DNA of 64,000 bases from RPQJ01 sp963712815 (GCA_963712815.1 CAVQJL010000003.1:1-64000), one strand, 5' to 3'; shown: positions 19,965 through 28,489, counted from the stretch's first letter. Translations and numbers: made by a program. Notes: generated by a model from the sequence alone, not told the origin.

Positions 19965-20322
19965 CGGCGTACTCCTCCGTACTCCTCACGCCAGCACTTG
20001 CCGCAGGGTCTGGTCGCCTTGACCAGTGGCCGCTGCACGCGCGCGACCGGAAGGTGCGAGCGCACCGCGCCCGGCTCGTTCAGTCGCACCGCCAGCTTCC
20101 CGGTTGGTCGGCGTCTTCACAAGTGCAGCGGCGACGAATCGCCGCGGAATCACGTTAAGTGCGTCACATATCCGGCAAGAAGCCCGCGATGCACGTGGTT
20201 ACCTCGGTCCGTCACGCTGCGGCGAGCCCTGTTGCCGCCGCATATGTGAAGTGCACCCCGTTCGGCCCGTCGGGGCCTGCGGTAGCTTCGCGGCTCCACT
20301 ATCGCCAGCAGGGAAATCATCC
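19965..20322. other. Intergenic region between the diguanylate cyclase and the bactofilins
   Basis: A 358-bp divergent spacer that must carry the promoters of the minus-strand cyclase gene and the plus-strand bactofilin pair. An open frame in phase with the first bactofilin runs through most of it, but its translation is Arg/Pro/Ala-rich without domain character, so I regard it as a high-GC artefact. I see no convincing promoter hexamers or repeats. Confidence 0.4.
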
Positions 20323-20736
20323 ATGGCCTCTTCCAGCGACATTGCCTCCGACCGCGCCTCGATCCTCGGTCCGACCGTGCGAATCAAGGGCGAACTGTCC
20401 GCCTCCGAGGACCTGGTGATCCACGGCCAGATCGAGGGCAGCGTGGGGCCGGCGCCCAGGGTGACGATCGGACCCGAGGCCCACGTGAAGGCGGGCGTGA
20501 CCGCGGACGTGATCGTCGTCGAGGGCCGGGTCGAGGGCGACCTCAAGGCCCAGGTGTCGATCGCAGTGCGGCCGAAGGCCAATGTTCGTGGCAACCTCGA
20601 AGCTCCGGTCGTCAACATCGCCGAAGGCGCGACGTTCAACGGCGGCATCAAGATGGAGCCTGCGTCGGCGGCTTCGGGTTCGGCTTCGGCGCGCGACTAC
20701 GACGTCGGCGCGTTCCGCACGGGCACGGCCAACTGA
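20323..20736 (+). CDS. Bactofilin (first of a tandem pair)
   Basis: A 137-residue polymer-forming cytoskeletal protein. The DUF583 beta-helix shows the repeating pattern typical of bactofilins: ASILGPTVRIKGELSASEDL, VIHGQIEGSVG, VIVVEGRVEGDLKA, VRPKANVRGNLEAPVVNIAEG, each turn ending in hydrophobic-Gly. The start at 20323 has a GGGAAA purine stretch about 8 nt upstream. Bactofilins form filaments at the inner membrane and recruit envelope enzymes such as cell-wall hydrolases. The C-terminal tail is Ala/Ser-rich and ends GAFRTGTAN. A second bactofilin follows after 19 nt, so they are very likely co-expressed and could co-polymerise. Confidence 0.88.
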   Translation: MASSSDIASDRASILGPTVRIKGELSASEDLVIHGQIEGSVGPAPRVTIGPEAHVKAGVTADVIVVEGRVEGDLKAQVSIAVRPKANVRGNLEAPVVNIAEGATFNGGIKMEPASAASGSASARDYDVGAFRTGTAN

Positions 20737-20755
20737 GCGCGAGGGGATCGTCGCC

Positions 20756-21313
20756 ATGTGGAAGCGCAAGCAGCCCGAGCCGGTCGATCTCGAGCACGTC
20801 ATGACCGAGACGCCGCCCGTGTGGCCGGTGAGGACGCCACCGCCCGCACCGAAACCCGAAGCCACTCCGGAGGTTGCGGCGGAGCGCGTCGCGCCCGGCC
20901 GGGCCTCGACCCTCGGTGCGACCCTGCGCATCAAGGGCGATCTGGTCGCCGACGAGGATCTCGTCATCCAGGGCCAGGTCGACGGATCCATCCTGCACAC
21001 CCGCAGCCTGACGATCGGGGCGCAGGGCCAGGTACGCGGCGACATCCGCGCCCGGCGCATCGTCGTGGAGGGCTCGGTCGAGGGCAATCTCTATGCGCTC
21101 GAGACCGTGAGCCTGCGGCCCGGCGCCACGGTACGGGGCGACATCTTCGCCGCCGGGGTCGCGATGGAGGACGGCGCACGCCTGATCGGCCGCATCGACA
21201 TGGACAACGCGCCGGCCGTGCCGACGGTCAAGGTCGCGTTGCCCGACCCGATCGAGACTGCCGATGGGGAACTGGACGATGCGCAGGCCGATACGCTGCT
21301 GACCGGATCCTGA
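20756..21313 (+). CDS. Bactofilin (second of a tandem pair)
   Basis: A 185-residue bactofilin with a longer N-terminal tail (about 55 residues, Pro-rich: WPVRTPPPAPKPEATPEVAA) before the beta-helix. The core shows STLGATLRIKGDLVADEDLV, VDGSILHTRSLTIGAQGQVR, RIVVEGSVEGNLYALETVSL and VRGDIFAAGVAMEDGARLIG. The region around RASTLGATLRIKGDL is very close to the first bactofilin, so the genes look like an old tandem duplication with divergent tails. The C-terminal tail is acidic (IETADGELDDAQADTLLTG). N-terminal tails of bactofilins often mediate membrane binding or partner recruitment, so the pair may differ in partners. Confidence 0.88.
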   Translation: MWKRKQPEPVDLEHVMTETPPVWPVRTPPPAPKPEATPEVAAERVAPGRASTLGATLRIKGDLVADEDLVIQGQVDGSILHTRSLTIGAQGQVRGDIRARRIVVEGSVEGNLYALETVSLRPGATVRGDIFAAGVAMEDGARLIGRIDMDNAPAVPTVKVALPDPIETADGELDDAQADTLLTGS

Positions 21314-21370
21314 GCCGCGGGTGACGGGCCGGCCACGGCTCCACGTGAGCGCTCGACGAGCGTCGTGTGG

Positions 21371-23113
21371 TCAGGCCTCCTCGGTGAGCGATACGAACCG
21401 CGGGTCGCTGCGGATCGGCTCGAGATCGGGGTCCAGGCGCGCCCAGCGCAGGTTGCTGTAGCCCGCCTCGACGGCCTGGGCGAAAGTCTCGACAGCCTTG
21501 CGGCTCTCGCCGAGCAGACTGAAGGTGCAGCACAGGTTGTACAGCATGATCCCGTCGTGGCCGCCCAGTGCGAGCGCGGTATCCGCCTCGAGCATCGCCT
21601 GCTCGCGCTCGCCCACCTCGGCGAGATAGCTGGCGAACAGGATGTGGGCACGGGCGTCGTCGGGTGCACGAGCGAGGTACCCGGGGAAGTAGGCGACGAG
21701 GCGGCGGGTCATTTCCATGGCCGCCGCGGCGTCTCCCATGCCGGCGAGCGCCGCCTGCAGTCCTTGCAGCCCCGGGTAGAAGTCGGGATTGACCTCGACC
21801 AGCTTCTCGCAGACTTCGCGGGCCTCGGCGAACTGGCCGGTGGTCAGGAACACCCGGCCGAGTGCATACAGGCCGGTGACGCTGCCCTCGTCGAGCTGGA
21901 TTGCCTTGCGACTCGCCTCCAGGGCCGCCTCCATGTCGCCGCGGACGAGGTACGCGATGCCGAGCGCCGCGTACGCGTCGGCGATCGACTCGTCGTACAT
22001 CAACGCCTTCAGGCTCGATTCGATCGCCTTGTCCAGCAGCGCGTCGTCGCGCTGGAAGTAGAAGCAGCGCGCGGCATACGCCTCTGCCAGTCCCGCATGG
22101 GCCTGGGCATAGCGTCCGTCGAGGCGGATCGCCTGCTGGAAGAGCTGCGTTGCGATCTCGATGTTCGTCCGGGTCTGACGGAAAAGGGCCTCGCGACCGC
22201 GCAGGTACAGGTCGAAGGCGTCCGGGTTGCTGGTGGAGCGCCGGGTCAGCGCCACCTTCTCGACCGGCGTGAGCGTGATCGCGAGTGCGTCCACGATCTC
22301 CTTCGACACGGTCTCCTGGATGTCGAAGACGTCGGCCATCTTGCCCTTGTAGCGGTCCGACCAGAGTTGCGTGCTCGAGGCGACGTCGATCAGGTTGGCG
22401 GTGATGCGCAGGTCGTCCTGGTGACGACGCACCGTGCCCTCGATCAGGTAGCGCGCCCCGAGCTCGTGGCCGATGTCCTCGATGTCGAGCTTCGAACCCT
22501 TGTAGCGAATGGAGTTGGTTCGCGACACGACCGACATGCCCTTGAGCCGTGACAGGTTCGAGATCAGGTCCTCGGTCAGGCCGTCGCTGAAGTAGTCGCT
22601 CTCCTTGTCCGGGCTGATGTTCACGAACGGCAGCACCGCGATGACCTTGTCGTTGAGCGGCTTGCGCTGCGACTTCGATTCGACGGGCACCGGGACCGGC
22701 GCCCGGCTCGTCTGCACGCCCAGCCTCGCGAGTGCTCGTACGACGGTCGCGAAGTTCTCGGCCGCCCGGGCGCCGAACAGGTCCACGTGCTGGATGCCGG
22801 CGAGCGGATAGCGCAGCGCCACCGGCACTTCGACGGGCTCCAGGTTCACGGGCAGGATGTGCTTCTTGCGGTCCAGCGCCAGGGAGACTTCCTTGACCAC
22901 GTTGGCCGATTCGGCCGCCGCCGCCGAGAGTGCCAGCAGCAGTACCTTGCACCCGTCGATCGCCTTGACGATCTCGGTGCTCCACATCGCCGCGGCGTCG
23001 ATGCCGCCCTGGTCGATCCAGACGGACACACCCTCGCCGCGCAATTGCTCGGCGATTGCGAGGATGCGGTCGCGGTCCCGGGAGGAATAGCTTATGCAGA
23101 CGTCGTACGGCAT
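21371..23113 (-). CDS. TIR domain - FlgO/TolB-N-like - TPR protein
   Basis: A 580-residue predicted cytosolic protein. I start at ATG 23113 (MPYDVCISYSSRDRD), since the longer frame begins at TTG. Residues 1-130 are a TIR domain: YDVCISYSSRDRDRILAIAE, GVSVWIDQGGIDAAAMWSTE, VLLLALSAAAAESANVVKEV, ILPVNLEPV. The WSTEI segment holds the Glu that is catalytic in NAD-cleaving TIRs, though enzymatic activity is not shown. Residues 155-280 resemble the TolB-N/FlgO-like module often joined to adenylate cyclases (IAVLPFVNISPDKESDYFSD, LTEDLISNLSRLKGMSVVSR, ARYLIEGTVRRHQDDLRITA). Residues 300-560 are TPRs. The same FlgO-like plus TPR pair occurs in the gene at 31064 with a membrane domain in place of TIR. 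Likely a signalling scaffold; a defence role cannot be excluded. Confidence 0.8.
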   Translation of the reverse strand: MPYDVCISYSSRDRDRILAIAEQLRGEGVSVWIDQGGIDAAAMWSTEIVKAIDGCKVLLLALSAAAAESANVVKEVSLALDRKKHILPVNLEPVEVPVALRYPLAGIQHVDLFGARAAENFATVVRALARLGVQTSRAPVPVPVESKSQRKPLNDKVIAVLPFVNISPDKESDYFSDGLTEDLISNLSRLKGMSVVSRTNSIRYKGSKLDIEDIGHELGARYLIEGTVRRHQDDLRITANLIDVASSTQLWSDRYKGKMADVFDIQETVSKEIVDALAITLTPVEKVALTRRSTSNPDAFDLYLRGREALFRQTRTNIEIATQLFQQAIRLDGRYAQAHAGLAEAYAARCFYFQRDDALLDKAIESSLKALMYDESIADAYAALGIAYLVRGDMEAALEASRKAIQLDEGSVTGLYALGRVFLTTGQFAEAREVCEKLVEVNPDFYPGLQGLQAALAGMGDAAAAMEMTRRLVAYFPGYLARAPDDARAHILFASYLAEVGEREQAMLEADTALALGGHDGIMLYNLCCTFSLLGESRKAVETFAQAVEAGYSNLRWARLDPDLEPIRSDPRFVSLTEEA

Positions 23114-23302
23114 GGGAACTCGGGTCTCCAACGGGAATCCGCCATCGGGATGCGCGGGGCGGTCGGATCATGCCCGTTCGTGCAGCGCCGGGCAAAACGA
23201 GGCCACTTCCGCGGGACGGCCTGACGGTGTCGGCCAACTTCAGCCCGTGCCGGCTCCACGCAGGGGTTGACCGCGACGTACGGCCCGTGGTGTACATTTC
23301 CC

Positions 23303-24268
23303 ATGGCCGTGCGAGCAAGAGACTCCAGATTCCTGCCAAGGCTGGCGCTGCACGCGGCGACGGTGGCGCTGCTGGTGCCGGCTGCGGCCCGCGCCGAGCC
23401 AGATGCTTCCCCGCCGCCACCGGTCGAGGAAGTGGTCGTCTCCGCACCCGAGCCGCGCTACGTCGCGCCCACCACCCGTGACCGCATCGGTCGCATCTGG
23501 GCCCCCGTGCTGATCAACGGGATGGGCCCGTACCGGCTGGTGCTCGACACCGGGGCCAGTCGCTCGGCCATCTCCGGCAAGGTCGCCGCCGAGCTCGGCC
23601 TGCCGATCCAGGTCGACTCCGTGCGGCTGCAGGGCGTCACCGGTTCGACGATCGTCTCGACCGTGGACGTGGACACGCTCGAGTTCGGCGAGCTGCTGGT
23701 CGCGAACACGAGGATGCCCATCCTCGCGGACGCTTTCGGCGGGGCGGAGGGAGTGCTCGGCGGCGAGGGCCTCGAGGACAAGCGCATCGTGATCGAGTTC
23801 CGCAAGGACCGGATCAGCATCATGCGTTCTCGCCGGGCGCCGGCGCCGGACGGCTACTCGGTCGTGCCGTTCAAATACGATCCGCAGCGCGGCATGCGCG
23901 TCAACGTCACGATCGGCAACGTCAAGGCGGTCGCCATGGTCGACACCGGGGCGCAGCGGACCATCGGCAACCTGGCGCTGCACCAGTCGCTGTCGCGTCG
24001 CGCCGGCAAAGCGGACGCCTTCGACGTGGAGGTCATCGGCGTCACCGAGGACGTGCAGAAGGCGGCGCCGGTTCGAATCCCCCGCTTCGCCGCCGGAGAC
24101 ATGGTGGTGCGCAACGCCGAAATCATCTTCAGCGACGTCTACATCTTCGAGCACTGGCAGGTCCGCGACCAGCCGGCGCTGCTGATCGGGATGGACCTGC
24201 TCGGGCTGCTCGACACCCTGATTATCGATTACCGGCGCAGCGAACTGCAGCTCAAGACGATGCGCTGA
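23303..24268 (+). CDS. Exported aspartic protease-like protein with two DTG motifs
   Basis: A 321-residue protein starting at ATG 23303, giving a Sec signal (RLALHAATVALLVPAAARAE). Two retropepsin-like lobes are visible, each with an active-site triplet: LVLDTGASRSAISGK (Asp near residue 82) and AMVDTGAQRTIGNLAL (Asp near 214). After each comes a hydrophobic-Gly element (GGAEGVLGGEGLED; ALLIGMDLLGLLDTLI), the usual ILG-type motif. Bacterial retropepsin-like proteins normally carry one motif and dimerise; here one chain could form a complete pepsin-like site. The linker between signal and first lobe is Pro-rich (SPPPPVEEVVVSAPEPRY). The substrate is unknown. It is divergent from the TIR-TPR gene. 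Confidence 0.8.
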   Translation: MAVRARDSRFLPRLALHAATVALLVPAAARAEPDASPPPPVEEVVVSAPEPRYVAPTTRDRIGRIWAPVLINGMGPYRLVLDTGASRSAISGKVAAELGLPIQVDSVRLQGVTGSTIVSTVDVDTLEFGELLVANTRMPILADAFGGAEGVLGGEGLEDKRIVIEFRKDRISIMRSRRAPAPDGYSVVPFKYDPQRGMRVNVTIGNVKAVAMVDTGAQRTIGNLALHQSLSRRAGKADAFDVEVIGVTEDVQKAAPVRIPRFAAGDMVVRNAEIIFSDVYIFEHWQVRDQPALLIGMDLLGLLDTLIIDYRRSELQLKTMR

Positions 24269-24314
24269 CCAGGCGGGGGCGGCACGCAGGGCCTGCCGCC
24301 GACAGCCGGCCGCC

Positions 24315-24806
24315 TCACTCGCGCGACAGGCGATCGATCTCGGCGAAGAAGCTGCGACGCCCGCTCGTCAACCCGAGCGCCCGCCAGGTCGGTGCGAGCC
24401 GCACGACGCGCTCCTTGAACGCGTCGTCGTAGTACTCCTGGTCGAGGTAGCCCTGCTGGTACTGGTAGTGCATGTTGTCCCAGTGCGTCTGCTGGGCGAT
24501 CTGCCACATCCGGAACCGGCGGCGCTCCGCGTCGCTGAGCTGCTCCAGTGCCCCGACATCCTCCGGATAGCCGAGCCCGGTGAGCTTGATGATGATCGGT
24601 CCGATGTATTCGGAGTCGGCCGCCTGCACGAGCATGGCCTGCAACGCGTCGGAGCGCATCTGGTAGGTCTGCGCGAGCGCGAGGCGGCGCCCCTCCTCCA
24701 TCGCGTGGGTGTTCTGGCGGATCTGCTTGGCGAGGTAGATGAGCGTGACGACCACGGCCAGCGCGCCGACGACCTCGCCGATCGCCCCCCAGTCCTGCAA
24801 CGTCAT
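24315..24806 (-). CDS. Small membrane-anchored protein of unknown function
   Basis: A 163-residue protein with one N-terminal membrane helix (IGEVVGALAVVVTLIYLAKQ) followed by a cytosolic helical part (IRQNTHAMEEGRRLALAQTY, MWQIAQQTHWDNMHYQYQQG). A related protein is encoded at 43977 on the opposite strand (LGEFVGAIAVVVSLAYLAYQ, then VRQSTN). I know this as a common uncharacterised family in environmental proteobacteria with the pattern helix, then QIRQNT. No catalytic residues are evident. Context gives no clear hint: it lies between the aspartic protease and the zinc-finger gene. Confidence 0.65.
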   Translation of the reverse strand: MTLQDWGAIGEVVGALAVVVTLIYLAKQIRQNTHAMEEGRRLALAQTYQMRSDALQAMLVQAADSEYIGPIIIKLTGLGYPEDVGALEQLSDAERRRFRMWQIAQQTHWDNMHYQYQQGYLDQEYYDDAFKERVVRLAPTWRALGLTSGRRSFFAEIDRLSRE

Positions 24807-24878
24807 TTGCGTCCTCCCGTCAGTGGCCTTGCTGGATTTTCGCGACGTCGGTCGCCGCCTGTCCGGGGCGGCGCAGTG

Positions 24879-25145
24879 TCAGCGCAGCTGGCTGTCCTTG
24901 CTGCCGCGCCGGTTGTAGCCACTTGCCGCCTGCGCATGGCTGTCCGCCTCGGCCTGGCAGCCGACGCAGAGCCGCACGCCCGGCACGGCCTGCCGGCGCG
25001 CCTCCGGGATCGCCTCGCCGCACTCCTCGCAGTCGGGCAGGCCGGGCCCGCTCGGCAGCTGCGCACGGGCGCGCTCGATCGCCTCTGCGATGCTGTCGTC
25101 GATCTGTTGCTGCACTGCGCCGTCGCCGGCCCAACCCGTCGCCAT
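24879..25145 (-). CDS. DksA/TraR-type C4 zinc-finger protein
   Basis: An 88-residue protein with the TraR/DksA zinc finger: CEECGEAIPEARRQAVPGVR followed by LCVGCQAEADSH, four cysteines in the standard arrangement. The N-terminal half is a short amphipathic helix (IDDSIAEAIERARAQLP), too short for the full DksA coiled coil, so it is TraR-sized. Family members bind the secondary channel of RNA polymerase and alter transcription initiation, with or without ppGpp. The start ATG at 25145 is used. It is divergent from the acyl-CoA ligase gene across 85 bp. Confidence 0.85.
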   Translation of the reverse strand: MATGWAGDGAVQQQIDDSIAEAIERARAQLPSGPGLPDCEECGEAIPEARRQAVPGVRLCVGCQAEADSHAQAASGYNRRGSKDSQLR

Positions 25146-25230
25146 GGCACCCGCCTCCGTTTGCCATCAATACCTTACCCGGATAGGGTTACCGAGTCTC
25201 CTGCCACAGGGGACCGATCGGAGGGGGCCG

Positions 25231-26910
25231 TTGAATCAGCACAGACTGATCGTCGACTACGTTCTCGAGCACGCCGCCAGACAGCCCGAGCGCGTCTTTC
25301 TCACGCAGCCGGTCGGCAGCGGCAAGGTCGTGGACCTCACCTGGGGCAAGACGCTCGATGAGGCTCGTCGCATGGCCGCGCACCTGCGCTCGCTCGGGTA
25401 TCCGCGGGGCACGTGCATCGCGATCCTTTCGAAGAACTGCGCGCACTTCATCGTCGCGGAGCTTGCGATCTGGCTCGCGGGCTACACCACGGTCGCAATC
25501 TTCCCGACCGAGACCGCGGGCACCGTGCGCTTCGTGCTGGAGCACAGCGAGGCCGCACTCCTGTTCGTGGGCAAGCTCGACACCTGGCAACAGCAGCGCA
25601 TGGGCGTGCCGGCCGGGCTGCCGTGCATCGCCCTGCCGCTCGCACCGCCGACGGACTTCGAGACCTGGGACGCAATCGTCTCGCGCACCCCGCCGCTCGC
25701 CGAGCCGGCCGAGCGGACCGCCGACGAGCTCGCCATGCTGCTCTACACCTCCGGGTCTACCGGGCAGCCCAAGGGCGTGATGACCTCGTTCGGAGCGTTC
25801 ACGCGCGCCGCCGAGGGCATTCGCGACTATGTGCGGGATCACCTACCGCCGGGCGTCGAGGGGCGCATGCTCTCCTACCTGCCGCTCGCGCACGCACTCG
25901 AGCGCGCCTGGGTCGAGGGTGCGTCGCTCGTGGATGGCGGCAATCGCATCTACTTCGCCGAGTCGCTCGATACGTTCGTGGACGACCTGCGGCGGGCGCG
26001 GCCCACGCTCTTCCTGTCGGTGCCGCGGCTGTGGCTCAAGTTCCAGCAGGGCGTATTCGCGCGGCTGCCGCCCCCGCGGCTCGACTTCCTGCTCGGCATC
26101 CCGCTGCTCGGTCGCACGGTCGCGCGCAAGGTGCTCGCGGGACTGGGCCTCGACCAGGTGAGGCTGGCCGGCAGCGGCTCGGCGCCGATCCCGCCGGAAC
26201 TCATCCTCTGGTATCGCCGCCTCGGCCTGAATCTGCACGAGGGCTACGCGATGACCGAGGACACGGGCTACTCGCACACCTCGTCGGAGCATCGCAATGC
26301 CCCGGGCCACGTCGGTGCGCCGCTGCCCGGCGTCGAGGTGCGACTCAGCCCCGAGGGCGAGATCCTGATCCGGTCGCCCGGGCAGTTCAGCGGCTATTAC
26401 AGGCAGCCCGAGCTGACCGCGGCCTCCTTCACCGAGGACGGATTCTTCCGCACCGGCGATCTCGGCGAGCTTCGTCCAGACGGGCTGCTGAAGATCACGG
26501 GGCGTGCCAAGGAACTGTTCAAGACTGATAAGGGCAAGTACGTGGCGCCCGCACCCATCGAGAACCGGCTCAACGTGCATCCGATCGTGGAGCTGTCGCT
26601 GGTCTCGGGCGTCGGGCGACCGGCCGCGTACGGGCTCGTCGTGCTCGCCGAGGACGTTCGGGCGCGGGTGACCGACGCGGCGTTCCGGGATGCGGTCGAG
26701 ACCGACCTCGCTGCGTTGCTGCGCCAGGTCAACGCCGAGCTGCCGGACTACGAGCGACTGCGCATGCTGGTGGTCGTCCCCGAACCGTGGACGATCGAAA
26801 GCGGCTGCCTCACCCCGACCATGAAGGTGCGTCGTGCCGCGATCGAGTTGCGCGTCGCGCCGTTGCTCGACGAGTGGTTCGCGAACGAGCGCACGGTGCT
26901 GTGGATGTAG
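25231..26910 (+). CDS. AMP-binding acyl-CoA ligase (long-chain type)
   Basis: A 559-residue adenylate-forming enzyme. The start is a TTG at 25231 with a strong GGAGGGGG 4 nt upstream, giving NQHRLIVDYVLEHAARQPER; in-frame ATGs further up lack a ribosome site. The ATP loop is LLYTSGSTGQPKGVM (near residue 170), then EGYAMTEDTGYSH, GEILIRSPGQFSGYY, FFRTGDLGELRPDGLLKITG and the C-terminal catalytic Lys region TPTMKVRRAAIE. This matches bacterial long-chain fatty acyl-CoA synthetases, with the large-family order of motifs. The reaction is fatty acid + ATP + CoA to acyl-CoA + AMP + PPi. Chain length cannot be told. Confidence 0.85.
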   Translation: MNQHRLIVDYVLEHAARQPERVFLTQPVGSGKVVDLTWGKTLDEARRMAAHLRSLGYPRGTCIAILSKNCAHFIVAELAIWLAGYTTVAIFPTETAGTVRFVLEHSEAALLFVGKLDTWQQQRMGVPAGLPCIALPLAPPTDFETWDAIVSRTPPLAEPAERTADELAMLLYTSGSTGQPKGVMTSFGAFTRAAEGIRDYVRDHLPPGVEGRMLSYLPLAHALERAWVEGASLVDGGNRIYFAESLDTFVDDLRRARPTLFLSVPRLWLKFQQGVFARLPPPRLDFLLGIPLLGRTVARKVLAGLGLDQVRLAGSGSAPIPPELILWYRRLGLNLHEGYAMTEDTGYSHTSSEHRNAPGHVGAPLPGVEVRLSPEGEILIRSPGQFSGYYRQPELTAASFTEDGFFRTGDLGELRPDGLLKITGRAKELFKTDKGKYVAPAPIENRLNVHPIVELSLVSGVGRPAAYGLVVLAEDVRARVTDAAFRDAVETDLAALLRQVNAELPDYERLRMLVVVPEPWTIESGCLTPTMKVRRAAIELRVAPLLDEWFANERTVLWM

Positions 26911-26934
26911 AGCGCACGCGATGGCGCATTCGCC

Positions 26935-27330
26935 CTACCCCAGCTTCGCGCCCCGCTCCGAGAGCTGGTCCCGCAGCACGGAGCGGTGGCAACGGGCTTC
27001 ATCGGCGCAATAGCAACCCACCGAGAAATTGGCAGTGTGCGACAGCGCTGCGAGGGTCTCGAGCAACGCCCGGTTGACCGGCTGCTTCATCTCCGCGCGA
27101 TACCGCCGGACGAAGGCCTTCCAGCCACGCTCGTCCCCGGCTGCCACCGACGCCCGCGCAGCCTTCAGCAGTGCCTCGCTAGGCGCGAGGTTTGGCAACC
27201 AGACGTCGTAAAGATCGCGCTTCGAGTATTCGCCCTTCGGCACGCCGCGCGGCGGCCGCCGCACGGTGCCGATGCGAAGTCCCTCGCCCGGCGCGCGCGT
27301 GCTGCCGAGGCGAACGATCCTGATGGTCAC
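26935..27330 (-). CDS. DUF488 family protein
   Basis: A 131-residue protein with the DUF488 pattern: TIRIVRLGSTRAPGEGLRIG, GEYSKRDLYDVWLPNLAPS, FVRRYRAEMKQP and the C-terminal VGCYCADEARCHRSVLRDQL, whose two cysteines and CHRSVL motif are diagnostic. The family is widespread and uncharacterised; a nucleic-acid or nucleotide-related role has been suggested only by fold. It is convergent with the acyl-CoA ligase and precedes the DUF2845 gene's downstream side with only 12 nt between them. Confidence 0.85.
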   Translation of the reverse strand: MTIRIVRLGSTRAPGEGLRIGTVRRPPRGVPKGEYSKRDLYDVWLPNLAPSEALLKAARASVAAGDERGWKAFVRRYRAEMKQPVNRALLETLAALSHTANFSVGCYCADEARCHRSVLRDQLSERGAKLG

Positions 27331-27342
27331 CTCATTCCCCCC

Positions 27343-27636
27343 TCACTCGATGGACTTGAGCACGTCGGCGTCGAATACGAGCACGCGCTTCGCGCTGTAG
27401 GATTCGTAGGTCCACCGCTGCACGGTCGTCTTGCCCACGACCCGGTTGCCGCTGTGCACGTCCTGCTCCTCCACGGATCGTGACGTCGGTTCGCCGCAAA
27501 GCGCGAGCACCTCCGCCGTCGAGACACCCGGTTCGACCAACCGGGCTCCGCACCGGAAGTTTCCATCGGCCATCACCGGCACGGCAGCCGAAATGGCCAT
27601 CGACGCGAAGATCGCAATCGCTTGTAGACGCTGCAT
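27343..27636 (-). CDS. Secreted DUF2845 protein
   Basis: A 97-residue exported protein: a Sec signal (QAIAIFASMAISAAVPVMAD) then FRCGARLVEPGVSTAEVLAL, CGEPTSR, and a beta-strand VQRWTYESYSAKRVLVFDAD. The two cysteines and the CGEP element match DUF2845, a small periplasmic family related in shape to SmpA/OmlA-like domains. Function is unknown. It is in one direction with the acyltransferase upstream (19 nt) and DUF488 downstream (12 nt), so the three may be one transcript. Confidence 0.8.
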   Translation of the reverse strand: MQRLQAIAIFASMAISAAVPVMADGNFRCGARLVEPGVSTAEVLALCGEPTSRSVEEQDVHSGNRVVGKTTVQRWTYESYSAKRVLVFDADVLKSIE

Positions 27637-27655
27637 ACACCCCTCCCGTTGGTCA

Positions 27656-28489
27656 TCACAGTCGATTCAATGTCCGCCGCAGGACCCCCGGACGAGCGTC
27701 CCGGGCGCGATACGCCCGAAGCTCGGCGATGAGTCTACCGAGCGAACGGCGGACCCGGCTTCGCATCCGCCGCAGAACTTCGGGATCCTCGTAGTCGTCT
27801 CGATAGCGGGCCGTCTCGATCGGTCGGCCGACCGAGAAATACAACTTCTCCGGCCTCGGTATCGGCGTGAGCCCGAGGCCGCGCACCACCGGCGGGAACT
27901 CCTCGCCGCCCCGCAGGTAGCGGTCGGCGATTCCCGAACGCTCGAGATACCGGCCCAACGGCGTTTCCAGGTAGTCGCTCGAATCGATGAGCACGTCGAA
28001 AGCTTCCTCGGCACCGACCGTCGCATAGGGCGTGATCGAATAGCCGTGCTCGACGGCGAGCCGCACGAACCCATAGCGTTCCTTCCAGATCAGCCGGTAC
28101 GCCTCGCCCTTGTGCTTGAACACTTCGCGCGCGCCGCCGGGGAAGACCAGGATGTGCTCGCCGCGGCGCATCAGCGCGGCGCAGTTCGCCCGCGTGCCGA
28201 GCACCGCGCCCGTCTGCTCGACGAAGTCGCGCCACAGCGGCAGCTTGAAGTGATTGCGATCCGCGAGCATGCGCAGCGTAATGCTGCGGTCGCGGTACAG
28301 GCCGTCCGCGAACAGCAGCACGTCGAGCACGCCGAACACCGAGTGGTTGCCGACGAACAGCGTCGGCCGCCGCGGGTCCGCGCGCTCCATGTGCAGGTAC
28401 TCGGGCGCGAAATACCAGCGCAGGGCGCGGTTGCCCCACGCCAGTCGCACGGCGGGGGGCTTCGACAGGCTCGGAAGACCTCGGCTCAC
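27656..28489 (-). CDS. Lysophospholipid acyltransferase-like protein
   Basis: A 277-residue protein of the PlsC-like superfamily. The acyltransferase block begins LFVGNHSVFGVLDVLLFADG, where His-Asp are spaced as in the TMEM68/phytyl-ester-synthase-like branch rather than the strict HX4D of PlsC. The acyl-acceptor motif LVFPGGAREVFKH and the following LIWKERYGFVRLAVEHG are also typical of that branch. It probably transfers an acyl chain to a lipid or alcohol acceptor at the inner membrane, and may store or recycle fatty acids; the acceptor is not known. It is divergent from katG. Confidence 0.8.
   Translation of the reverse strand: MSRGLPSLSKPPAVRLAWGNRALRWYFAPEYLHMERADPRRPTLFVGNHSVFGVLDVLLFADGLYRDRSITLRMLADRNHFKLPLWRDFVEQTGAVLGTRANCAALMRRGEHILVFPGGAREVFKHKGEAYRLIWKERYGFVRLAVEHGYSITPYATVGAEEAFDVLIDSSDYLETPLGRYLERSGIADRYLRGGEEFPPVVRGLGLTPIPRPEKLYFSVGRPIETARYRDDYEDPEVLRRMRSRVRRSLGRLIAELRAYRARDARPGVLRRTLNRL

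Noticed and set aside
21371..23113. Anti-phage defence island built around the TIR protein
   Set aside because: No other defence gene is adjacent; neighbours are bactofilins and a protease, so this stays only a possibility.
24061..24085. tRNA-like T-arm sequence GGTTCGAATCCCCC
   Set aside because: It is inside the aspartic protease gene, encodes PVRIPRF in frame, and no acceptor or anticodon stem surrounds it.
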